Positions 8,744 to 17,198 of a stretch of DNA of 64,000 bases are shown one piece after another. Position numbers and translations under genes: made by a program. This DNA is from Fulvimarina sp039652615. GTDB lineage: Bacteria; Pseudomonadota; Alphaproteobacteria; Rhizobiales; Rhizobiaceae. Within the stretch, counting starts at the first letter, position 1. Every line of letters begins with the position of its first letter. The DNA lies in assembly GCF_039652615.1 (NCBI RefSeq), contig NZ_JBDJAC010000002.1, positions 124,001-188,000 of the forward strand. Reading direction: 5' to 3'. The notes below the pieces were generated by a model. It ran no database searches. It saw nothing but the letters and a program-made list of their open reading frames with translations, and was not told the DNA's origin.

Positions 8744-9406
8744 TTATCCGGTTTCTGCAGCGCTTTTCTTATGGCCGAGCAGTCCCGCACTGATCGCGAT
8801 ATGGGTCAGCAGGGCGTCGGTCGGCGCTTCAAGCTTTGCACGAATGCGGTAGTGATTGTTCTGAACCGTCTTGAGACTCAGCGACAATCCGTCTGCAATG
8901 GCGTCGTCGGTCATGCCGAGGGCGATCATCCGCAGGATTTCCGTTTCGCGCGGACTCAAGCCGGCAAGCGGCGTGCCGCCATCCAGATGATCGTTTGCAA
9001 TTTCCCGGGCGATATCTTCGCTCATGGCGCGGCGCCCGTTCAGCGCGGTTTCGATCGCCGCCAGCAGTTCCACCGGGTCGCTGCTCTTCGTCACGTAACC
9101 GATCGCTCCAGCCTCGAAGGCCTTCAGCGCATAGGCCGGATTCTGGTGCATGGAGAAGACGAGGATGCGCGCTGCGTGATCCCATTGCCGAATGTGACGT
9201 AGCGCTTCGAGACCGCCCGGCCCCGGCAGAGACAGGTCCATCACCACGAGGTCCGGCTTGCTCGTCCGAAAAAGGCGATAGGCCTCCGTAGCGGTTTCGG
9301 CCTCGGCGACAATCCGATGGGCGGTGCGGCTCTCAATCAACCTGCGATAGCCTTCGCGCACGATGGGATGATCGTCTACGAGGAGAATAGTCTTGCCCGG
9401 CATCAT
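8744..9406 (-). CDS. LuxR/NarL-type response regulator (MoxX-like)
   Basis: A 220-residue two-domain regulator. The receiver domain holds acidic residues DDHP at 11-14, the phospho-acceptor aspartate in VVMDLSLPG (D57) and the lysine in VTKSS. The C-terminal LuxR helix-turn-helix begins near LSPRETEILRMIALGMTDDAIA. The first ATG (9406) overlaps the kinase stop codon (AATGATG), so the pair is translationally coupled, the kinase being upstream. The kinase plus regulator resemble the MoxY/MoxX pair; their divergence from a MoxR operon fits control of that operon, which is inference. Confidence 0.92.
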   Translation of the reverse strand: MMPGKTILLVDDHPIVREGYRRLIESRTAHRIVAEAETATEAYRLFRTSKPDLVVMDLSLPGPGGLEALRHIRQWDHAARILVFSMHQNPAYALKAFEAGAIGYVTKSSDPVELLAAIETALNGRRAMSEDIAREIANDHLDGGTPLAGLSPRETEILRMIALGMTDDAIADGLSLSLKTVQNNHYRIRAKLEAPTDALLTHIAISAGLLGHKKSAAETG

Positions 9407-10776
9407 TCGGCGGCCTCTGCGAACGGCGCCCCTTGAGGAATCAACGCCGCAATATGCGTACCCCCGCCGGTTGTAACGACAGACAGTCGTCCCCCGAGGG
9501 CAGACACGCGTTCACGCATGCCGATCAGCCCCGATCCGCCGACCATGTCGTTTGCACTCTCACAGCCGACACCATCGTCGACCACGGTGACCTCTATCGA
9601 AGGTTCGGGCGCGGCCCGTGGAAAACGGATCGACACTCGCGCCTCGCTCGCATTGGCATGACGCGCGACATTCGTCAGGCATTCCTGGACGATTCGGTAG
9701 ATCGCGACCGCGATCTCGCTCGGTGTCTCATCGAGCTCCTTCGGCGCTTCGATCGTCACCCGCGTGCGACCTGAAAGGCTGGAATTCCACTCGTGTACGA
9801 GGGCATGGAGCGAGGCGCGAAGTCCGATTTCAGCGAGATCCGGCGGTCGCAAACGGGAGAACGCACCCTTCAGCGTTTCCATCATTCGCCGCTCGATCTT
9901 TGCAAGGGTCGCCGCATCCCGCGCAATATCCGGCCTGTCCTTCGACGCGTTTCCCTCGATCGACGAAGTGAGCGCGAGCGCAGCGGTAAGGCACTGGCCG
10001 AACTCGTCATGCAGATCCCGCGCGAGATTTCGCCGCTCGTCCTCCTGAACCGCGAAGAGCCGCTTCATCAGCATACGACGATCGTCCAGCGAGAGTTCGA
10101 GACGCTTGGCCAATGCGTCGACGGCAGCCGCGATCTGGTCGAACTCACGGGTGCCGGAGCGCGCGATCCGCGTTTTCAGCGCCCCGTCCTTCAGCGCATC
10201 GAGACCCAGCACGATCGAACCGACGGGCCGCAAGGCATGGGCCACCGCAATGATCGAGAGAATTGCGATCGCTGCCGAAAGGCCTGCGGCGAGCCCAGTG
10301 AGGATGCGGGCCTGCTGCCAAACGCGGGTTGCGGCAGCAACGGGATCATAGAATGTTTTCAGGCGGTAGCCATCACGGCCATAGATCGGGACCTCGCCTA
10401 TGACCGGATCGAATGGACCGAGCACCTTGCCGACGCCCTTTCGAAACCAGGCCGGCGGGATCTCGCCGAAGATGTTCCAGCCGGCACACAGACGCCGGCT
10501 CATGTCCGGATTGTTCACTTGAGTAAAGAGCACGCAGGTCCCCGGCGTCATGACGAGGACGATATCGATCGACGTCAGCTTGAGAATGTTCTCGATCGGA
10601 TATCCGTTGCCGCCGCGATGCATGCGTTCGAGCTGATAGGAGACGCGCGCCTGTGTCGAGGCAATGTCGTTCTCGATTGCCCGGCTCGTATCGACGGCCA
10701 CGACGGAGAGCGCGACGCCAAGCGCAACGAATGCGACCGCCATCAGACGGATTGCGAGCTTGATCGTGAGGCTCAC
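9403..10776 (-). CDS. Membrane histidine kinase, HisKA_3 family (MoxY-like)
   Basis: A 457-residue sensor kinase. Membrane segments near residues 8-28 and 160-180 flank a periplasmic sensor of about 130 residues like the MoxY/LapD type. A HAMP segment follows (ALRPVGSIVLGLDALKDG), then a HisKA_3 dimerisation helix with the phospho-histidine in ARDLHDEFGQ (H256), and an HATPase domain with NVARHAN and DDGVG. The GTG at 10776 is chosen because its upstream AAAGGGAGG is a good binding site; the frame stays open to a TTG at 10863. It pairs with the overlapping response regulator and faces a divergent MoxR operon across about 250 bases. Confidence 0.88.
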   Translation of the reverse strand: MSLTIKLAIRLMAVAFVALGVALSVVAVDTSRAIENDIASTQARVSYQLERMHRGGNGYPIENILKLTSIDIVLVMTPGTCVLFTQVNNPDMSRRLCAGWNIFGEIPPAWFRKGVGKVLGPFDPVIGEVPIYGRDGYRLKTFYDPVAAATRVWQQARILTGLAAGLSAAIAILSIIAVAHALRPVGSIVLGLDALKDGALKTRIARSGTREFDQIAAAVDALAKRLELSLDDRRMLMKRLFAVQEDERRNLARDLHDEFGQCLTAALALTSSIEGNASKDRPDIARDAATLAKIERRMMETLKGAFSRLRPPDLAEIGLRASLHALVHEWNSSLSGRTRVTIEAPKELDETPSEIAVAIYRIVQECLTNVARHANASEARVSIRFPRAAPEPSIEVTVVDDGVGCESANDMVGGSGLIGMRERVSALGGRLSVVTTGGGTHIAALIPQGAPFAEAAE

Positions 10777-11029
10777 CTGCCCCGACGCCTCCCTTTGTCG
10801 ATCAGCGCCTATCAGCACCGATACGACGTGTTCACGCAAGTCGGCCAGGAAAGGGTCGGGCAATATGCCCTGACCCGGCCGGGGAATTCGGCCATTTCAA
10901 TTTGCGATCATCTGCGTGATAAATCCACCTGCCGACATTCAGGATGAGGGCACGTCCCGGATATCGGCTTCCTGGGGAGGAACCATCGTTTTGACGTCAT
11001 CGCTTGCCGAACGCCAGAGGCCGCAAGAC

Positions 11030-12010
11030 ATGTCCACGGAAGCTCCTGGCGCGGAGCGTCCCGCCCACCGACTTGCGGGCCTTCAGGCCCAGGTCGAGAG
11101 GGGCCTGATCGGCCGCTCCGGCCTTGTCGAGCGCCTGATGATCGCGCTTCTGTGCGGCGGCCATCTCCTGCTCGAAGGCCCGCCCGGTCTTGCCAAGACC
11201 CGCGCAGTCAAGCTGTTGTCGGATGGTCTCGAAAGCTCGTTCTCGCGCATCCAGTGTACGCCGGACCTGATGCCGGCCGATCTGACGGGAACCCAGGTCT
11301 TCCGGCCGGAAGCAGGCAAGTTCGAATTCGTGGAAGGGCCGATCTTCCACTCTCTCGTCCTCGTCGACGAGATCAACCGCGCCCCGCCCAAGGTTCAGTC
11401 CGCTCTTCTAGAAGCGATGGCGGAAACGCAGGTGACGGCGGGCGGCGTCACCTACAGGCTGCCCGAGCCCTTCATGGTAGTCGCCACCCAGAACTCGATC
11501 GAACACGAGGGCACCTTTCCCCTGCCGGAAGCGCAGCTCGACCGGTTCCTGATGCATGTCCTGATCGATCTGCCCGATGCTCGCTCGGAACTTGAAATCC
11601 TCGAACTCGTCGAGAGCGAGGGCGCCGGCACGATTTCCAGGGCCGGCGATCCGATCCCCGGCGAGCAAATCCTCGCTGCAAGACGGGAAGCCGCGAAGAT
11701 CCATCTCGCGCCTGCCTTGAAGGACTTCGTCGTTCGTCTCGTCATGGCAACCCGCAATCCGGCCGCAGCGCCCGAGGTCCATGCCAAGATCGAGCACGCG
11801 GTGAGCCCGCGTGGCACGCTGGCCCTTGCGGCCGGTGCCCGCGCCCGTGCTTATCTCAGGGGCCGTGACTACGCGATCCCCGAAGACGTGACCGAAATCG
11901 CGCCGGACATCCTCGCCCACCGGATCATCCCGACCTGGCGGGCCACGGCCGAGGGCGCGACCGGCCGTTCTCTCGTCGCCGGACTGCTCGCCGCCATCGA
12001 GCCGAACTGA
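11030..12010 (+). CDS. MoxR-family AAA+ ATPase (first operon)
   Basis: A 326-residue AAA+ chaperone-like ATPase. The Walker A motif is GPPGLAKT at residues 50-57 and Walker B is LVLVDE near 110-114, followed by INRAPPKVQSALLEAM and the sensor-1 region ATQNS. MoxR proteins act with VWA-domain partners to mature or insert redox and envelope complexes. The ATG at 11030 is chosen over an in-frame GTG at 10916 because the family starts here. It leads a seven-gene operon and its stop overlaps the DUF58 start. The client complex cannot be read from sequence. Confidence 0.93.
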   Translation: MSTEAPGAERPAHRLAGLQAQVERGLIGRSGLVERLMIALLCGGHLLLEGPPGLAKTRAVKLLSDGLESSFSRIQCTPDLMPADLTGTQVFRPEAGKFEFVEGPIFHSLVLVDEINRAPPKVQSALLEAMAETQVTAGGVTYRLPEPFMVVATQNSIEHEGTFPLPEAQLDRFLMHVLIDLPDARSELEILELVESEGAGTISRAGDPIPGEQILAARREAAKIHLAPALKDFVVRLVMATRNPAAAPEVHAKIEHAVSPRGTLALAAGARARAYLRGRDYAIPEDVTEIAPDILAHRIIPTWRATAEGATGRSLVAGLLAAIEPN

Positions 12011-12948
12011 TGGCCCTTCCCGGCTCTCGCGCGGCCGAAGGCCCGACATGGATCGATGCCGAGACGATGTTCGCGATGCGCCACATCGTGCGCAACGTCC
12101 CCGAACGGCTTCTCAGCCCGACGGGCCGGCCCGGCGGCTATATCGGCAAGAAGCGCGGCAACGGTCTCGAAATCGTCGATGTCAGGCTTTTTTCCGAAGG
12201 CGACGACGCCCGCCATATCGACGCGGCGGCGACCGCTCGCACGGCCAAGACCCATGTCCGCACCTTTCGCGACGAGCGTGACCGGGCGGCTCTGCTGATC
12301 GCCGATTTCCGATCGGCCATGCTCTGGGGCACGAAGACGCGGCTGCGCTCGGTCGCCGCAGCGGGAGCCCTGGCTCTAGTCGGCTGGCGCGTCGTAGAGG
12401 GTGGTGGCCGGGTTTCGCTGCTGACAGAGGGCTGTCACGGCAGTCTTTATCTTCCGCCTCGCTCCCGCGAGCGGGCCATGGCCGCTGCGACTGCAGCACT
12501 GGAAGAGGCACACAAGGCAAGCATTGCCGCCCTTGATCAAGGCACGCCGAGGGAAGCCTCCCTGGAAACGATGTTGGAGCAGGCCATCGCCCGATCCACA
12601 AGCGGGACGACGCTCGTACTTGCATCCTCGCTGGACGATGCAGACGAGAGTTTCGACAAGCTGCTTCTCGCCGCCCGTCGTCGCTTCGATATCGTGCTTC
12701 TTCTCATCCGGGACCGGTTCGAAAGGGCCGCCCCCCGTGGCGCCTATCCCTATCTCGTCATGGGCGAGGCGACACCTGCCTCCATGCGCTGGGCATTCGT
12801 TCCCAAGGCAGAGGCGAGCCGCGAGGATGAACGGATCGAACGGCTGCGCAGCTCCGGTATCGATCTGCGCGTAATCGAGGCCGACACGGACTGGACGGAC
12901 ATGGCGCTCGCTCTGGAGGCGGTGGATGGACCCCGATCTTATCGCTGA
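12010..12948 (+). CDS. DUF58 domain protein
   Basis: A 312-residue protein with the DUF58 core RLFSEGDDARHIDAAATARTAKTHVR (residues about 62-87) and a VWA-like fold beginning LLIADFRSAMLWG. DUF58 proteins are obligate neighbours of MoxR ATPases and are thought to act with them. The ATG at 12010 overlaps the MoxR stop codon (TGATG), so coupling is likely. No membrane segment is obvious. Function beyond the MoxR partnership is unknown. Confidence 0.88.
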   Translation: MALPGSRAAEGPTWIDAETMFAMRHIVRNVPERLLSPTGRPGGYIGKKRGNGLEIVDVRLFSEGDDARHIDAAATARTAKTHVRTFRDERDRAALLIADFRSAMLWGTKTRLRSVAAAGALALVGWRVVEGGGRVSLLTEGCHGSLYLPPRSRERAMAAATAALEEAHKASIAALDQGTPREASLETMLEQAIARSTSGTTLVLASSLDDADESFDKLLLAARRRFDIVLLLIRDRFERAAPRGAYPYLVMGEATPASMRWAFVPKAEASREDERIERLRSSGIDLRVIEADTDWTDMALALEAVDGPRSYR

Positions 12949-13345
12949 ACTTCGACCGATCCGCCTGCCCCCCGGCTTCGACGCTTTCGACCTCTCCGGG
13001 GCGCTCGCGGTGTTCTCGCTCGCGATCCTCGCCGGCCTTCTTCTCGCAGTCCTGCTGCGCCTTGCCACCGTGCCCAAGCCGTCCATCCGGCGGGCGGTCA
13101 TCGAGCGGCTCGACGGGGCGAAACAGCTGGAACCGGGAGAGCGCCTTCTCGCCCAGGCGCAGGCCATCGGCCTTCTGGAAACCGGCTTTGAGAAGCGGCG
13201 GCGCAAGCCGAAGCTGAAATCAACCGAACCTCTGGAGCGGCTGAAGACGGAGATCCATCAGGCGCTTTATCGCCGCGATCCCGGCCTCGATTGCGACCGG
13301 ATCGATCGGGAGATCCTTGGTCTTGTCGGCAAGGCGCGGACCTGA
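12926..13345 (+). CDS. DUF4381-like single-pass membrane protein
   Basis: A 139-residue protein starting MDPDLIAELRPIRLPPGFDAF, with one membrane helix near residues 27-48 (ALAVFSLAILAGLLLAVLL) and a basic cytoplasmic C-terminal region. Its size, the L-x-x-I-x-L-P start motif and its place between DUF58 and the first VWA gene match DUF4381 in other MoxR/Bat operons. It overlaps the DUF58 gene by 23 bases. The family call rests partly on context. Confidence 0.7.
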   Translation: MDPDLIAELRPIRLPPGFDAFDLSGALAVFSLAILAGLLLAVLLRLATVPKPSIRRAVIERLDGAKQLEPGERLLAQAQAIGLLETGFEKRRRKPKLKSTEPLERLKTEIHQALYRRDPGLDCDRIDREILGLVGKART

Positions 13346-13349
13346 GCGC

Positions 13350-14303
13350 ATGTGGAGTTTTGCAAGCCCCCTCGCCTTTCTCGTCCTGCCTCTTCCATTT
13401 CTGGCGATGCGACTGCTTCCCGGTCGCCGCGCGGTCACCGGCGCGCTAATGGTACCAGCCACCATCGGGCGCAGCTTTCCGGAAACCGTGGGCGATGCGG
13501 TCAGACTGCGCGTCAAGCGGGCGATCCCGCTCGTCCTCTGGCTTGCCCTCGTCACGGCCATCGCCGGGCCGCAAAAGCTCGATCAGGTGGACGCCCTGCC
13601 CGCTACCGGCCGCGACCTAATCCTCGCCATCGATCTGTCCGGCAGCATGGAGCGCGATGACTTCGATCTCGACGGTCGCACCGTGACGCGCCTCGATGCG
13701 GTGAAGGCGGTTGCCAAGGAGTTCGTGACGAGCCGCGCTGGCGATCGGGTGGGCCTCATCCTCTTCGCCGAATTCGCCTATGCCGCCGCCCCGCTGACAT
13801 TCGACGTCGCCGCAGTCTCACGGATTATCGAGGAGGCGACGATCGGCATTTCCGGCCGCTCGACGGCGATCGCCGGAGGGCTCGGCCTTGCGCTGAAGCG
13901 CCTGAAGAGATCCGATGCCCGGTCCCGCGTCGTCATCCTTCTTTCGGACGGGTCCGATACCAGCGGCAACGTATTGCCGCGTGATTCGGCACGGCTTGCC
14001 GAACAGCTTGGGGTGACGGTCCACACCATTGCTCTCGGCCCCGAGGACATGGAGACCGCACCGAAGACGCGAGACGCCGTCGATACGGCAACGCTTCGCG
14101 ACATCGCAAAGCTCAGCGGCGGCCAGACCTTCCGTGTCCGCAACACCAACGACCTCAGAGCCGTGACAGCCGAGATCGACCGGCTCGAAGCCAGCGGCTT
14201 CGACCAGCCGGCCGCCACCATCAGACGCGACTACTGGCCCTATCCGGCGATGCTCGCGCTTCTCATGTCCGTCGTCCTGATCGCAAGCCGGAGGGCGATG
14301 TGA
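13350..14303 (+). CDS. VWA-domain membrane protein (BatA/MxaC-like)
   Basis: A 317-residue protein with two N-terminal membrane helices (MWSFASPLAFLVLPLPFLAM and a second near 60-75), a VWA domain with the metal-binding site DLSGSM near residue 98 and a C-terminal helix near 295-315. This topology matches BatA and MxaC. The ATG at 13350 is chosen because it gives the conserved membrane anchor. VWA proteins of this operon type display metal-dependent adhesion sites in the periplasm or cytoplasm near the membrane. It overlaps the DUF4381 stop region, and its own stop overlaps the next start. Confidence 0.9.
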   Translation: MWSFASPLAFLVLPLPFLAMRLLPGRRAVTGALMVPATIGRSFPETVGDAVRLRVKRAIPLVLWLALVTAIAGPQKLDQVDALPATGRDLILAIDLSGSMERDDFDLDGRTVTRLDAVKAVAKEFVTSRAGDRVGLILFAEFAYAAAPLTFDVAAVSRIIEEATIGISGRSTAIAGGLGLALKRLKRSDARSRVVILLSDGSDTSGNVLPRDSARLAEQLGVTVHTIALGPEDMETAPKTRDAVDTATLRDIAKLSGGQTFRVRNTNDLRAVTAEIDRLEASGFDQPAATIRRDYWPYPAMLALLMSVVLIASRRAM

Positions 14304-15229
14304 TGCTGGAGCTCGGCCCCTTCTTCCTCCTGAGGCCATGGTGGCTTCTGTGTTTCGCCGCGCTCGCAGCTCTCGCTGTCATCGCTCTTCGCCGTGCGCG
14401 TGGTCTCGGTGCATGGGAGAGCGCGGTCGATCCGGCGCTTCTTGCGGCCATGGAAAGGTTCGGGCGGATCGTGCCCGGAAAGGCGCGTCGTATTCTGCCG
14501 CCGATCGGCACCGCCGCCACGTTGATCCTTGCGCTGTCGGGGCCTGCGACACGAATCGCCAATCCCGAAACATTTCGCAATCTCGACGGTGTTGTTCTCG
14601 CCGTCGACCTGTCCCGATCGATCGTCGAAGGCGGCAGCCTCGACGATGCGCAGGTCGCGGCCCAGAGCGTTCTTCAAAACTCCGCGGGCCGGCCCGTCGC
14701 CCTTCTGGTCTATGCTGGCGAGGCCTATGTCGCGAGCGCCTTCACGACCGATGCCCTTGCCCTGTCGCCGCTGATCGCGGTTCTCGGCAAGGATATCGTG
14801 CCAAATCCGGGTTCGCGGACCGACAGAGCCCTCGCGCTCGCCGAAAGGATGTTCGCGGAAGCCAACATCCTCTCCGGCGATGTCGTCGTCGTCACCGACG
14901 GCGACGGCCTGACGCCGGAGGCCTTCAACATCGCGGGCGATCTCGCCGAAGCCGATATCCATGTCAGCGCCTTTGTTGTCGAACCGAGCGAAAACCACGA
15001 GGACATGCCCAAGCCGGACATGTCCGGGCTCGAACGGCTCACCCGGATCGGCGACGGTGGCCTCGGGGAGGCAATTGCTCCCTCCGCCCTCGCCCTGTCC
15101 ATCGGTCGCAGGGCCGCACGCGACCTTGCCACCGGCGATGCCGCGGCCTTGTTCTTCCGCGACTATGGGCGCTACCTGCTTTTCCTCGCCCTGCCCTTCG
15201 CGCTGCTTCTTTTCAGGAGAGCCACCTGA
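14303..15229 (+). CDS. VWA-domain membrane protein (BatB/MxaL-like)
   Basis: A 308-residue second VWA protein. The metal-ion site is degenerate but recognisable, AVDLSRSI near residue 99 with the DLSxS pattern kept. The N-terminal helices (WWLLCFAALAALAVIAL) and a C-terminal helix match BatB topology. The ATG at 14303 overlaps the preceding stop (TGATG). Two VWA proteins side by side after DUF4381 are the hallmark of this type of MoxR operon; they are thought to interact with the MoxR ring. Confidence 0.88.
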   Translation: MLELGPFFLLRPWWLLCFAALAALAVIALRRARGLGAWESAVDPALLAAMERFGRIVPGKARRILPPIGTAATLILALSGPATRIANPETFRNLDGVVLAVDLSRSIVEGGSLDDAQVAAQSVLQNSAGRPVALLVYAGEAYVASAFTTDALALSPLIAVLGKDIVPNPGSRTDRALALAERMFAEANILSGDVVVVTDGDGLTPEAFNIAGDLAEADIHVSAFVVEPSENHEDMPKPDMSGLERLTRIGDGGLGEAIAPSALALSIGRRAARDLATGDAAALFFRDYGRYLLFLALPFALLLFRRAT

Positions 15230-15230
15230 C

Positions 15231-15869
15231 ATGCGCTGGCTTCTGATTCTGTGCTGCTGTCTGATCTCCGCCATCGCGGCCATGGCCGCAGGCCCTGAGG
15301 CCTTCGGCAAGATCGCACTTGTCGCGGGCTTTCCCAACATCGCCGCTCGGCTCGTCGACGATCCGCAGATCGACGGAATCGCGAAATTCGAAGCGGGCGA
15401 TTACCGGCAAGCCGATGAGCTCTTCGCCGCATCCGGCCGGCAAGCGACCTACAACCGGGCAATGTCGCTCGCAGCGCTCGGCGATTACGCCCTGAGCGTC
15501 GCCTATTTCGATGCCGTCCTTTTCGTGGACCCGGCTGACGAGGACGCCCGGTTCAACCGCGATCTCATCGCAAGACGGGTTCCCGACGTCGTTTCGGAGT
15601 CCAATGAGATCGACGGCGTGGCAGCGACCGTGGAAACCGAGGAGTCGGAAGCGCAGGCGACGAAGCGGGACATCCTCGAAACCCAGCCCGTGCTCGCTCA
15701 GCGCAGCATTCTCGATCCGCGTGTCGAGCGCATCACCGCTGCCACCGAAGGCTGGCTGGAAACGCTTCCCGACGAGCCCGCCATCTATCTCGCGCGCCGG
15801 ATCAGGGCCGAGAACGAACGGCGGCAGGATCTCGGCCTCGCCAATCCGCCGGAGGACAACGCATGGTGA
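15231..15869 (+). CDS. TPR-like periplasmic protein (BatC/MxaK-like)
   Basis: A 212-residue protein with a cleavable signal peptide (MRWLLILCCCLISAIAAMA) and a short tetratricopeptide-like region at about residues 50-110 (IAKFEAGDYRQADELFA, then AMSLAALGDYALSVAYFDAVL). The remainder is acidic and probably extended. Location after two VWA genes matches BatC or MxaK. ATG at 15231 follows a CAGGAG site and sits right behind the preceding stop. Its partner is expected to be the VWA proteins in the same operon. Confidence 0.78.
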   Translation: MRWLLILCCCLISAIAAMAAGPEAFGKIALVAGFPNIAARLVDDPQIDGIAKFEAGDYRQADELFAASGRQATYNRAMSLAALGDYALSVAYFDAVLFVDPADEDARFNRDLIARRVPDVVSESNEIDGVAATVETEESEAQATKRDILETQPVLAQRSILDPRVERITAATEGWLETLPDEPAIYLARRIRAENERRQDLGLANPPEDNAW

Positions 15870-17089
15870 CGTCTCGCTTCCGGCGTCGTTTCGTCTGCCT
15901 CGCCGCTCTCCTCTGGCTGATCTTGCCACTCTGCGCTCTCGCAGAGGCCGATCCGAGGGTCGCGGACGGCGACACGCGCCTCCTCATCGAAATCGAAGCA
16001 GGCAGCGAAACGCCCTTTGTCGGCGAAATGATCCTCGTCACGATCACCGGCTATTACGATGTCACCATCGCGCTGGAGAAATTCGAGAGCATCGATCTGC
16101 CGAACTTCACCTGGATCCAGCTCGGGCGGGACAACTGGTCGCGCGGCCGGATCGGTGGCCGCGAATTCGTCACCATGGAACGAAAGCTCGCGCTTTATCC
16201 GCAGAAGGCCGGCATCCAGCGGATCGGACCGTTCAGGCACAATCTGACGCTGATGGAGGGCAAATCCGAGCGGTTCAAACACCAGGTCGTATCCGAAGAA
16301 ATCCATATCGAGATCAAGGCGAAACCGAAGACCAATGGCGGCTGGTGGTTGCCGGCCAGGGAAGTCGTCATGACCGACGACTGGGACATGGACCCGGCGC
16401 GCATGGCCAATGGTGCGACCGCCACCCGCACGATCAGGATCGTTGCCGACGGTCAGCCTGCCGAGATGCTGCCGAATCCACCCCTGATGACCGCGCCCTG
16501 GCTGATTTCCTTTATCGCACCCGAAAAGCGTTCGACGGAGATCACCCGCGATGGCCCGGTCGGCACGGTGGAGTGGACGTGGCGATTGCGGCCGGCGAAG
16601 TCCGAGCCCGGCGAAATAAGGGCGTTCCGCATTCCCTGGTTCGACACGACGAGCCGCAACATGCGCGAACTCGTCATCGAATCCCAGCGCGTCGCATTCG
16701 CCGCGATCGAACAGCAGCAAGAGACGGAAGATCTCGGCCCGAACCTTACCGGCATTGCGCTTCCCGCTCTTCTCGGGCTGCTCGTTCCCGTCATAGCAAT
16801 CCTGCCGGGACGACGTTTTCTATCGGTGCGGCAGATCGGGTCGCGCATTGCCGGCAGGGTCCCGTCGCGGGACGCGCTCGCCCTTCGCTTGGCGCTCTGG
16901 CGCGGCGATGCGCGGGCCTATCGAAGACACGCGGCCCGGCTTTTCTCGCGATCAGGCGCTGACTGCGAGCAGTTGATCGGTGATCTCGACCGATCGCTTT
17001 TCGGCGGTTCGCAAGAGGCAGGCTTGCGGCCCGATCTGCGGGCGATCCATCGCAGACTGATCGCCGAGAACGCTTTTCAAACCCGGTAG
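15863..17089 (+). CDS. BatD-like membrane-anchored protein
   Basis: A 408-residue protein with an N-terminal signal peptide, two beta-sandwich-like regions (typical segments GEMILVTITGYYDVT and YPQKAGIQRIGPF) and a membrane helix near residues 296-312 with a short cytoplasmic tail. This layout is that of BatD ('oxygen tolerance') proteins, which close operons with BatA, BatB and BatC. It overlaps the TPR gene by seven bases and is the last gene of the operon, followed by a strong hairpin terminator. The aerotolerance label from Bacteroides is historical and not evidence of function here. Confidence 0.82.
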   Translation: MVTSRFRRRFVCLAALLWLILPLCALAEADPRVADGDTRLLIEIEAGSETPFVGEMILVTITGYYDVTIALEKFESIDLPNFTWIQLGRDNWSRGRIGGREFVTMERKLALYPQKAGIQRIGPFRHNLTLMEGKSERFKHQVVSEEIHIEIKAKPKTNGGWWLPAREVVMTDDWDMDPARMANGATATRTIRIVADGQPAEMLPNPPLMTAPWLISFIAPEKRSTEITRDGPVGTVEWTWRLRPAKSEPGEIRAFRIPWFDTTSRNMRELVIESQRVAFAAIEQQQETEDLGPNLTGIALPALLGLLVPVIAILPGRRFLSVRQIGSRIAGRVPSRDALALRLALWRGDARAYRRHAARLFSRSGADCEQLIGDLDRSLFGGSQEAGLRPDLRAIHRRLIAENAFQTR

Positions 17090-17138
17090 GCAGCCTCGAT
17101 CTCGGCGACGAGCGGCGATAGACGCGGATTCGAAAACA

Positions 17139-17173
17139 AAACAGCCGGGACGCGGACCGCACCCCGGCTGTTT
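17139..17173. terminator. Bidirectional terminator between the Bat-like operon and flgE
   Basis: AAACAGCCGGG pairs with CCCGGCTGTTT, an eleven-base perfect stem, with T- and A-rich ends on both strands. It lies in the 109-base gap between two convergent genes, so it can end both transcripts. Confidence 0.8.
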
Positions 17174-17198
17174 GAATGTTCGAAAGCCTGAATGAAAA

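Noticed and set aside
9793..10947. 384-residue plus-strand frame
   Set aside because: Opposite the histidine kinase, whose motifs are complete.
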